A stretch of DNA of 25,582 nt. Origin: Deltaproteobacteria bacterium. GTDB taxonomy: Bacteria; Desulfobacterota; Desulfobulbia; Desulfobulbales; SURF-16. The stretch covers positions 1 through 25,582 of the forward strand of contig JAOZSN010000019.1 of NCBI GenBank assembly GCA_029939635.1. Direction: 5' to 3'. Of the stretch, positions 1-7,185 are shown in pieces; positions within the stretch are counted from its first letter, which is position 1; the number at the start of each line of letters is the position of its first letter. The notes below the pieces were generated by a model that was not told where the DNA came from, did not search any database, and saw nothing but the letters and a program-made list of their open reading frames with translations. The translations under genes and the position numbers were made by a program.

Positions 1-338
1 TCGTCCAACACCCGAGCCAACACCTTACCCTCTGCCACCCGCTGCACCAAAATTTTTTCTCCACCAAGGGTGGATTCCTTACCCTCAAGGAGATAGGAGC
101 TATCAATAATGGCCTGGGCCAGCTTCAAGGCCAGCTTATCAGCCTTATTATCAATAACCGGTTTACTCACCTGCAGAGTGACCATATTCCCATCCACCCG
201 CTCCACCACTGCAGGGAGATAGAAGATACTCTGAATATCAAGATCAGACGAAGTGGCATTCTGATTTGTTTCAGCACCACACGAAACCAATATCAGGCCA
301 GCAAGCAATGACAGCAGAGAAAAAACAAGACGTTTCAT
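1..338 (-). CDS. Lipoprotein, N-terminal part (cut by window edge)
   Basis: The reading frame starts with ATG at 338 and runs off the left edge after 112 codons. The product begins with two basic residues and a hydrophobic stretch (residues 4-16) that ends in the lipobox L17-V18-S19-C20. This predicts lipidation on Cys20 after signal peptidase II cleavage and anchoring in the inner or outer membrane. The visible mature part has a run of short hydrophobic/charged segments and no motif I recognise. An AGGA ribosome binding site sits just upstream of the ATG on the minus strand, which supports this start. The function is unknown. A SurA/PpiC-type or other periplasmic protein cannot be excluded, because the C-terminal part lies outside the window. 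It is shorter than 120 codons here, but the signal peptide and RBS together make it a convincing gene. Confidence 0.8.
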   Translation of the reverse strand, partial: MKRLVFSLLSLLAGLILVSCGAETNQNATSSDLDIQSIFYLPAVVERVDGNMVTLQVSKPVIDNKADKLALKLAQAIIDSSYLLEGKESTLGGEKILVQRVAEGKVLARVLD

Positions 339-493
339 AAGATATCCTTTTCATATCTACTGGGGGAAAAATAAAACCTCGAACCTGCTTAGTAGTAGAC
401 CAAAATAAAAATCATAGCGCACGAAAAATTGAAAAAAGGTGTATTTACCTTAACCCCCTATACCTATTTTGGGATTCAGTGGCAAATCACCGA

Positions 494-665
494 AGGAGGG
501 GGTAGTTATCTCCGCTTTGACATAAAATGTCCTTGATCTCTTAGGCGAACTGCGAAAAACACTTATCACGCGCTTCGCTGCTGAAAATCGGTACGTGTTT
601 TTCTCCGTTCCCCAAAGAGGTGCTACGGAATTTTCTGAACGACGCTCCAATAACCACCCCCTCCT
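494..665. repeat. Long imperfect palindromic element, copy 1 (MITE-like)
   Basis: This fills most of the 339-742 gap. The outer arms 494-509 and 650-665 are inverted repeats matching at 15 of 16 bases. The inner arms 554-562 and 595-603 (GAAAAACAC/GTGTTTTTC) match perfectly. The intervals between outer and inner arms are 44 and 46 bases, so the whole element folds symmetrically around position 579. Three blocks recur in the same order in the gap at 13554-13699: GGGTAGTT.TCTCC (500-513), TGCTGAAAA...GTAC (579-594) and GTGTTTTT (595-602). No transposase is present. This is most likely a non-autonomous palindromic repeat or a long structured RNA. The rest of the 339-742 gap holds nothing else I can support. 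Confidence 0.65.
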
Positions 666-742
666 CCTCTCCTGGGCAATGGCAAGAAACCACCCCCTAT
701 TGATTTCAAAAGAATTAAAAAAGATACCCCTTTTGGAAAAAA

Positions 743-2287
743 TCAAACCTCACACCAATAAATACGAACATGCTCTGATTGTCCTGGCATAACAGGGAAA
801 TCCAGAGGTGGAGTAAGGGCAGTAACAGTACGAAAATTCTTTTCCAGCTCTGCCTGATAAAAAGCAGCATTACCGCTACGGTGGTTATTGGCAAAGAGAG
901 CCATCCCTTTGGTCGAGAGTAACAAACGTACCTGGCGAGCCAGCTCTGGCCACTCTTTTTCCACATGAAACCCCCGCCCCTTTCCAGCCGAGGCAAAAAC
1001 AGGCGGATCACAAATAATAAGATCCCAATAGGCAAATGAGACAGGGTCGTTGGCCAGCTTACGCTCCTGGCGAGCCAACCATTTACGCACATCCTCATTG
1101 ATGAACTTACCCCTGCCACCTTCATCCAAACCATTTATGCTGAAATTTTCCTTCCCACGCCCCAGGCTGGAACCAGCCAGATCAATGGAGAAAACCACCT
1201 CTGCCCCACCAGCCACAGCCATGGCCGAAAAAGAACAGGTAAAGGAAAACAGATTGGCCACCCGCCGTGCCTTGGCAACCTGCCAAATACGCCGCCGAGA
1301 ATCACGCTGATCAAGAAATAGCCCCACATGCTGGGAATCATTAAGATTAACCGCAAAAGCAAGATCATGCTCAGACGCCATGATTGATGCAGGCAGCAAT
1401 TCTCCCCAACTAACAGTGTCATGAATCAACTTCTGCTGATGAGGGTTCTGGCCATGACGGCGTACCAGACCACCCCGCCACTCCACCTTGCTGGCCAGAT
1501 AGCCAAGTACCGGCTGCAGCTCCTCTAATAACTCGTGTGAAGTGTCCGTGTCACTAAAGCCAGTGATAGCAAGATACGAATCATACAAATCAATGCTCAC
1601 CGGCAAGGCCAGCTCACCGCGCTGTACCAAACGCATGCTATTACTCACCAGCCCAGGCCAACCCAGGCGACGCTCCCAAGCCACGGCTCCAGCCACAACT
1701 AAGGTCAAGGCACCCGCCAGCAGCAAGGAAAATGAGTCTGGCTCAGATGTCTCTATGGGCTGGTTCAGAACAGGCCAGTGCACCTCAACACAATGGAGGC
1801 ATAAACGAGTCCAGGCAGCACCGCCATACTGGCCGTCACCCAGAATAGCCACCCCAGATAAAGCAGCATGCTGGCGGATTTGATGGGTGCGCCCCCGACG
1901 TATCACTGCCTCATAGCAATAATAGCCGTGTCCCTTGCTAATCAAACGAAAATTTGTCTGGCATGCCTTGCCGCCCAGAGGCGTATCCATCTGCCAGATC
2001 TCCCCGCCCTTAGAGCGCTGCTTACTGATAAAATGATAGGTCTTGCGCGCCTGCTGCTGCTCATGGATAGCCTGGGCCAGGGCACTGGCCTTGGCGTCTT
2101 TAGCAAAAAGCAACACACCACTGGTTCCTTTATCCAGGCGAGAGCAGACATGGAGTTGGTGGCCCAGATGCAAGGCCAACCACTCCACCACGCCACTATC
2201 ACCAGGGTGAGCAGCATGGGTAGCCAGCCCTGTGGGCTTATTCACTGCCAGCCAAGCAGTATCCTCATATAGTATGGGAGAATTCAT
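743..2287 (-). CDS. Fusion of RluA-type pseudouridine synthase and RlmI/RlmK-type rRNA methyltransferase
   Basis: The product is 514 residues long. Residues 1-180 form a pseudouridine synthase: the catalytic motif R50-L51-D52 lies in SRLDKGTSG, and the RluA-family GRTHQIRQH motif is at 132-140. Residues from about 210 form a class I SAM-dependent methyltransferase. GLFLDQR (322-328) is typical of the RlmI/RlmK group, followed by motif I around 344-360, the acidic motif-II residue D369 and the DPPVF motif at 427-431. Together they predict a cytoplasmic enzyme that both isomerises a uridine and methylates a base in rRNA; the sites cannot be read from sequence. Motif I is slightly unusual (SFTCSFS where YTG.FS is common). 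No clear Shine-Dalgarno precedes the ATG. It is divergent from the regulator at 2400 with 112 bases between the starts. Confidence 0.85.
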   Translation of the reverse strand: MNSPILYEDTAWLAVNKPTGLATHAAHPGDSGVVEWLALHLGHQLHVCSRLDKGTSGVLLFAKDAKASALAQAIHEQQQARKTYHFISKQRSKGGEIWQMDTPLGGKACQTNFRLISKGHGYYCYEAVIRRGRTHQIRQHAALSGVAILGDGQYGGAAWTRLCLHCVEVHWPVLNQPIETSEPDSFSLLLAGALTLVVAGAVAWERRLGWPGLVSNSMRLVQRGELALPVSIDLYDSYLAITGFSDTDTSHELLEELQPVLGYLASKVEWRGGLVRRHGQNPHQQKLIHDTVSWGELLPASIMASEHDLAFAVNLNDSQHVGLFLDQRDSRRRIWQVAKARRVANLFSFTCSFSAMAVAGGAEVVFSIDLAGSSLGRGKENFSINGLDEGGRGKFINEDVRKWLARQERKLANDPVSFAYWDLIICDPPVFASAGKGRGFHVEKEWPELARQVRLLLSTKGMALFANNHRSGNAAFYQAELEKNFRTVTALTPPLDFPVMPGQSEHVRIYWCEV

Positions 2288-2399
2288 TTTGGAGATGTTT
2301 TTTCAATTTTTTTTATGATAACATATAGAGTGGTTATGATTATAAATTGGTGTGGAGTTTCCGCACCCCTACACCTAACATTTTCAACCCCTTACAACC

Positions 2400-3107
2400 A
2401 TGACTGACTCCCCCCTAAATACCGTACTTATTGTTGATGACGACCCTGTCTTACTACGGATGGTCGAAAACCACTTAGCCCACTATGGCGACATCTTTCA
2501 GTCAATACTGGCCTCAGGTGACGAGGAAGCCAAGCAGATTATTGAAAGCCAGGAAATTGCCGTCCTGGTCACCGACCTGGCCATGCCTGAGGTGGAACGG
2601 GGGTTGGAACTCATTGATTTTGTCCACAACCACTATCCCGAAATACCCTGTATCATTATTACAGGCATCAACCGCCCTAATGTCACTGATGCCCTGCAGG
2701 AGGAGGTGGACAAACTCTTTTTAAAGCCACTAAACATGGAGGATCTGGCTACTGCCATTACAGATACCCTTGAAAAACGTTTTTTCAAAGGTATTATGAC
2801 AGGTGTCCCGGTGGCAGCCCTCTTGCAGATGCTCAATATGGAACGAAAAACATGCCTTTTAGAGATCAAAGATCCTGGCCGAAGCAAGGGCCTGCTCTAT
2901 CTCAAAGATGGAGAATTATACCGTGCCAAGATTGAGGCACTCACCGGCGAAGAGGCGGCCTATGAGATGATACCCATGACCAACGCGACATTACAATTCC
3001 AGTATCTTCCTACCCGCAAAATAAGCCGTGAAATTGAGGGAAGCCTTATGGCCCTCACTCTGGAAGCCATGCGCCGCGCCGATGAGACAGAGAGACTGAC
3101 ATTATGA
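2400..3107 (+). CDS. Response regulator: receiver domain plus DUF4388 (PATAN) output domain
   Basis: The product has 235 residues. Residues 5-125 are a CheY-like receiver: acidic pocket D13-D14-D15, predicted phosphoacceptor D59 in VTDLAMP, T88 and K109. Residues 130-220 match the DUF4388/PATAN type, starting at GVPVAALLQML and containing KGLLYLKDGELYRA. There is no DNA-binding domain, so output is probably protein-protein interaction; in cyanobacteria PATAN regulators contact type IV pilus motor proteins, which is family knowledge and not proof here. It is the first gene of the cluster with hemerythrin, hybrid kinase and Pta, and that kinase is its obvious candidate partner. No Shine-Dalgarno precedes the ATG. 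Its TGA overlaps the ATG of a 24-codon frame (ATGA). A close paralogue lies at 15548. Confidence 0.88.
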   Translation: MTDSPLNTVLIVDDDPVLLRMVENHLAHYGDIFQSILASGDEEAKQIIESQEIAVLVTDLAMPEVERGLELIDFVHNHYPEIPCIIITGINRPNVTDALQEEVDKLFLKPLNMEDLATAITDTLEKRFFKGIMTGVPVAALLQMLNMERKTCLLEIKDPGRSKGLLYLKDGELYRAKIEALTGEEAAYEMIPMTNATLQFQYLPTRKISREIEGSLMALTLEAMRRADETERLTL

Positions 3108-3178
3108 ACACAAAAAAACAAAGCTACAAACAAAAAACAGCCGACAATGACAAAACAGTGGTTCATAGCGGTCAATAA
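3104..3178 (+). CDS. Putative 24-residue reading frame coupling regulator to hemerythrin
   Basis: The ATG at 3104 overlaps the stop of the upstream regulator as ATGA. The frame runs 24 codons to TAA at 3176-3178, two bases before the hemerythrin ATG. The peptide is rich in Lys, Gln and Asn and starts MNTKKQ. It has no hydrophobic stretch and no known motif. The hemerythrin start has no Shine-Dalgarno, so the frame could pass ribosomes on by termination-reinitiation. A run of 24 codons can easily occur by chance, so translation is unproven. Confidence 0.25.
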   Translation: MNTKKQSYKQKTADNDKTVVHSGQ

Positions 3179-3180
3179 CC

Positions 3181-3573
3181 ATGGAACTATTACAATGGAG
3201 CTCGAAATTCAGTGTTGGCATTGCTAAGATAGATACCCAGCACCAGAAGCTTTTCAGCATGATCAATATGCTCATCACCTCGATGAGCAATCAAGATGAT
3301 ACCACCTCTTTAAGTTGGTTAGTGGAAGATCTCATCTCCTATGTCCATTACCATTTTAGCAGTGAGGAAAATTACCTGCGTGCCCATCCCATGTACTCCT
3401 CCCACTGCCAGGAACACCATGCCTTTACTACCAAAATAAAAGAGTTTGAACTGGCCAAACCAGACCAAACCAGCCTAAAGCCTGACGTCTTTGCCTTTCT
3501 TGTCTCCTGGCTATCTGACCATGTCCTGGCCCGTGACCGCGCCCATTTCCGTGACTTGGGATATCTTTTATGA
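3181..3573 (+). CDS. Bacteriohemerythrin, single-domain O2-binding protein
   Basis: The 130-residue product is one hemerythrin domain of usual length. The di-iron ligands are all visible in order: H21, H58-x3-E62, H75-x3-H79 and H114-x4-D119. Proteins of this family bind O2 reversibly at a non-haem di-iron centre and serve in O2 sensing, storage or delivery; there is no signal peptide, so it is cytoplasmic. It sits between a response regulator and a large hybrid kinase, which suggests a sensory or O2-scavenging role in that pathway. No Shine-Dalgarno precedes its ATG, and a tiny frame ends two bases upstream, so translation may depend on the gene before it. The TGA overlaps another ATG. Confidence 0.93.
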   Translation: MELLQWSSKFSVGIAKIDTQHQKLFSMINMLITSMSNQDDTTSLSWLVEDLISYVHYHFSSEENYLRAHPMYSSHCQEHHAFTTKIKEFELAKPDQTSLKPDVFAFLVSWLSDHVLARDRAHFRDLGYLL

Positions 3574-3653
3574 ACAATAGACAATCTACACATACCGGCA
3601 AACTTCCTCAGCCAGCCCTTCCACGTCTTCTTCAGCTGAACACGAGCAGTTGA
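3570..3653 (+). CDS. Putative 27-residue reading frame coupling hemerythrin to hybrid kinase
   Basis: The ATG at 3570 overlaps the hemerythrin stop as ATGA, in the same TTATGAACA context as the upstream junction at 3102-3110. It runs 27 codons to TGA at 3651-3653, ten bases before the kinase ATG. The peptide begins MNNRQS, is basic and Pro/Leu-containing, and matches nothing I know. The GAGGG at 3652-3656 could act as a weak ribosome binding site for the kinase. It may be a translational relay or simply chance. Confidence 0.22.
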   Translation: MNNRQSTHTGKLPQPALPRLLQLNTSS

Positions 3654-3663
3654 GGGCTTCCCC

Positions 3664-6600
3664 ATGACCTCTCTCCCCTTTTATCGCCGTATCTGGTTTA
3701 AGCTCACCACCGCTATCTCTCTATTTTTAGCTGTCACTCTGGGGAGCAGTATTCTTTTCAGCCTACAGACCACCCAACGCCAATTCCATCACGTCCTCCA
3801 GGTGGAATTCAGCAATGGTCGAAACTTCATCACCAGTAGTCTCCGCTTAATGGAAGAATCCAGTACCATAAAAGTCCTGGGAATAAGTAAAGACAAAGAG
3901 CTTTTACAAGACTTGAACCATGGCAACATGGAAGCGGTAGCGCACCGCCTGGCATCACTCCGTCAGCTTAGTGGCTTAGATGAACTCCTCCTGGTCGACC
4001 AGGATGGTGCTATTATTATCCGGGGCAGCAACTCCTCTGTGGCAAATAAAGGCCACCCAAAAACACTCTGCGGCAACCCACCAACCATGTCAGGGGCCTT
4101 CATCTGTCTGGACAAACAGGTGATCAACATTTTTTCCCCCAGCCCCAAAATTCGTATCGACCACGAAGAATTTTATATCTTGGCAGGCCTCAATCTCCAT
4201 AACACTACCCTGCAGCGCCTCAAACATAACTCCCATATCAACCTATCGCTGCTTATTAATACCAAACTCCATGCCTCCACCCTGCCCGCAAAGGAGAGGC
4301 TCGCCCTCGCCCTGACCAGAGAAAACCTTGACACCCTCCTGACTAACCCAGAGGCTACCCTACTGCAAACTCTGGCAGGACATGATGTCTTTGTCAACGC
4401 CATTGCCCTGCCCCATCAGCATGGCGGCATAGAAGCCACCATGCTACTCAGTCACCCCCAGGTCATCATGCAAAAGGCCAAAGATACCTTAGCAAAACGT
4501 TTTTTAATGCTCACTCTGATCAGTGTTACCATTGCCATCATCCTGGTCACCACCTACTGTAGATCCATCCTGCAGCCCTTACAAGAGTTGCGAATAACAG
4601 CAGCGGCAGTGGGACGCGGCGAACGTACCCATCGTCTCGATATCAGCAGTGGTGATGAATTTCAACTCATGGCTGACCATTTCAACACCATGCTGGATGT
4701 ACTGGAAACCCAAGACCAGGCCCTGCGTAGCTATAATGAATCATTAGAACAACGTATTCTGCTGCGAACGAAGACCCTGCAGGAACAAAACAATTTTATC
4801 ACCTCTATCCTGCAATCCAATACCACCATGGCCATTGCAGCCACTGACCTGGATTTCAAGATCCTCTACTTCAACCCCATGGCTGAAAAAATCTTTGGCT
4901 ATGAAAGCAGGGAGGCCGTGGGTCGCACTGTTTTAGAGATGCATGAACGTGAGCAGGTGGATCCTCACCGTTTCCAACGGGCCGTTGATACAGTTAAAAA
5001 AGAAGGATCATACCCATTTCATCTTGAACAAAATCGAGATGGCCAGCTCAATTTTATTGATGGAACCTTAACCGCCATCCGTGATAAGCAAGAAAACATG
5101 AGTGGCTATCTGCTTTTGGCCACGGACGTGACGGACTGGAAGATGCTGGAGGCCCGCATCAGAAATGCCCTGGCAGAACTAAACATCATCTTTGAAAATA
5201 CTGATCAATCCATCGCCTTTATTCGCGATCACATGATTACCCAGGTCAATAGCAGCTTTGAGCGGCTTTTTGGCTTTCGTCGAGAAGAGATCATTGGCAA
5301 AAACCGCATCCAATTCTGGTCGCAACTCTTCCATGGCGATTATGACAGCTTCTGGCACCAGGCCTACGAAAATTTCTCCCAAGGCCATGTGGTTCGCCAA
5401 GAGGTAGAACTCCACGACAAAAATGGCAAACGATTCTGGGCCGCTCTCACCGGTAAGGCCATCAACCCTGCGGAGTTGACCCAAGGTGTTATCTGGATCA
5501 TTGAGGATGTCTCAGAAAAACGCCAGGCCCAGATCCTCCTACAGGAGGCCACCGAGGCGGCAAAGCTGGCCAATAATGCCAAGAGTGATTTCCTGGCTAA
5601 GATGAGCCATGAGATCAGAACCCCCATGAGCGGCATTATCGGCATGACCGGCCTGGCCCTAGCCAGTAAGCCAGATGCCACCATGCACTCCTACCTGGAA
5701 AACATCAAAATATCAGCAGACAGCCTGCTGCAACTCATCAACAATATCCTTGATTTTTCCAAGATTGAGGCAGGCCATATGGAGCTGGAGAATAAGCCAT
5801 TTGACCTGCATGCCACCCTTAACACGGCCCTGCAAACGGCCAAGATCCTTGGCCAGGGCAAATCTGTATCATTTTCCTTACATATGGATCCCGAGGTGCC
5901 GCAGGCAGTGTGCGGTGACAGTCTGCGACTGGGGCAAATCATCCTCAATCTGCTTGGTAATGCCATTAAATTTACCGAGAAAGGTACTATTAAACTGACG
6001 GTTGCCATGGTGGCCCATGAGGCGCAACAAAATACCCTGCGTTTTATGATCAAAGATAGTGGTATTGGCATTGCCCCCGACAAACTACAAGGCATCTTTC
6101 AAAGTTTCTCTCAGGAGGACAGCTCCATCTCCAGGCGCTACGGTGGTAGTGGCCTGGGCCTTGCCATATGCAGACAACTCTGTCAACTCATGGGTGGCGA
6201 TATTGAGGTGAGCAGTCAACTGGGGCAAGGCAGCACCTTTTCCTTCCAGGCCACCTTTGCGCCGGCTGAACCACATGAAATATCCAGCCAGACGCTCAGT
6301 CCCAGCGAACTCCCCACCCTGGCAAAATTGACTATTTTGCTGGTGGATGATAACCGTATCAACCGTGAGCTGGCCTACCACATCCTGGAACATGCCGGCC
6401 ATCAGATCCATACAGCGGTGAGTGGCATGGCAGCCCTGGAAGAGCTGGCTCAGCAGCACTATGACGTTGTGCTCATGGATATCCAAATGCCAAATATGGA
6501 TGGCCTACAGACAACGGCCATCATCCGTGCCTGTGAACAGGGACAGCCCTGCCCCCATGATCTGAATGCAAAGCTGCACAGCAAACTAACGACAACGCTG

Positions 6601-7185
6601 CAGGGCCACCACCTGCCCATTGTGGCCGTCACGGCCAATGCTATGACTGATGACCGTCAACATTGCCTGGAGCATGGCATGGATGACTATCTGACCAAGC
6701 CCTTTGAGCCAGAGGATGCCCTTTTTGTCCTGGCTCGGGTACTGGGATTTGAACCCACCCTAAACAATGCCCAGAAATCGCCAGACCAGCAACCATCTCA
6801 ACCAGCAGAGGCTACAAAACTTGATTTTCATGGCCGCATTCGCCACCATCTCCATAATAAATATCTGCTGGATGATGAGGAGATGGCACCATTACTGGCC
6901 GATTTGCCCGACAACCTTGGCACCAGTCTCAACAGGGCCATAGAGGCCTATAATGATCTGGATAGTCAAAAATTCTGGTCTTCCTGCCACACCCTGAAGG
7001 GCAGTCTCTACCATCTTGGCCAACAAGAAGAGGGCGATCTTGCCCGCGCCCTGGAACTCATCGGCCAGCAGGGAGAGTGGCCCGCCCCTGCCCTGCTGGA
7101 AGAACTGCAACATATCCTGACAACCGCCCTGCCAGAGATCAGTATAGTTGAGATCAAGGGATTGAACAAAGGTACACATCAATGA
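3664..7185 (+). CDS. Membrane hybrid histidine kinase (sensor, HAMP, 2x PAS, HisKA, HATPase, REC, Hpt)
   Basis: The product has 1173 residues. There are transmembrane segments at about 9-30 and 279-299. The region between them, about 250 residues, is a periplasmic sensor of CACHE-like appearance. HAMP (about 300-352) is followed by a coiled coil. PAS domains lie at about 378-495 and 505-620. The HisKA domain carries the H-box H649 in SHEIRTPM. The ATPase domain shows N766 and GGSGLGLAI at 827-835. The receiver has D895, D896, phosphoacceptor D939 and K1012, with a loop of about 20 extra residues before the PIVAVTANAM strand. A C-terminal Hpt domain holds H1109 in CHTLKG. This is a full His-Asp-His relay able to pass phosphate to a separate regulator, most simply the one at 2400. 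Its TGA overlaps the pta ATG, so the two are translationally coupled. Confidence 0.93.
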   Translation: MTSLPFYRRIWFKLTTAISLFLAVTLGSSILFSLQTTQRQFHHVLQVEFSNGRNFITSSLRLMEESSTIKVLGISKDKELLQDLNHGNMEAVAHRLASLRQLSGLDELLLVDQDGAIIIRGSNSSVANKGHPKTLCGNPPTMSGAFICLDKQVINIFSPSPKIRIDHEEFYILAGLNLHNTTLQRLKHNSHINLSLLINTKLHASTLPAKERLALALTRENLDTLLTNPEATLLQTLAGHDVFVNAIALPHQHGGIEATMLLSHPQVIMQKAKDTLAKRFLMLTLISVTIAIILVTTYCRSILQPLQELRITAAAVGRGERTHRLDISSGDEFQLMADHFNTMLDVLETQDQALRSYNESLEQRILLRTKTLQEQNNFITSILQSNTTMAIAATDLDFKILYFNPMAEKIFGYESREAVGRTVLEMHEREQVDPHRFQRAVDTVKKEGSYPFHLEQNRDGQLNFIDGTLTAIRDKQENMSGYLLLATDVTDWKMLEARIRNALAELNIIFENTDQSIAFIRDHMITQVNSSFERLFGFRREEIIGKNRIQFWSQLFHGDYDSFWHQAYENFSQGHVVRQEVELHDKNGKRFWAALTGKAINPAELTQGVIWIIEDVSEKRQAQILLQEATEAAKLANNAKSDFLAKMSHEIRTPMSGIIGMTGLALASKPDATMHSYLENIKISADSLLQLINNILDFSKIEAGHMELENKPFDLHATLNTALQTAKILGQGKSVSFSLHMDPEVPQAVCGDSLRLGQIILNLLGNAIKFTEKGTIKLTVAMVAHEAQQNTLRFMIKDSGIGIAPDKLQGIFQSFSQEDSSISRRYGGSGLGLAICRQLCQLMGGDIEVSSQLGQGSTFSFQATFAPAEPHEISSQTLSPSELPTLAKLTILLVDDNRINRELAYHILEHAGHQIHTAVSGMAALEELAQQHYDVVLMDIQMPNMDGLQTTAIIRACEQGQPCPHDLNAKLHSKLTTTLQGHHLPIVAVTANAMTDDRQHCLEHGMDDYLTKPFEPEDALFVLARVLGFEPTLNNAQKSPDQQPSQPAEATKLDFHGRIRHHLHNKYLLDDEEMAPLLADLPDNLGTSLNRAIEAYNDLDSQKFWSSCHTLKGSLYHLGQQEEGDLARALELIGQQGEWPAPALLEELQHILTTALPEISIVEIKGLNKGTHQ

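Noticed and set aside
450..746. 98-codon minus-strand frame across the palindromic element
   Set aside because: Its sequence is dictated by the inverted repeat, it has no ribosome binding site, and the translation is Arg/Ser-rich without any family resemblance.
1868..2272. 134-codon plus-strand frame
   Set aside because: It is antisense to the pseudouridine synthase domain, where the catalytic RLD motif fixes the true frame.
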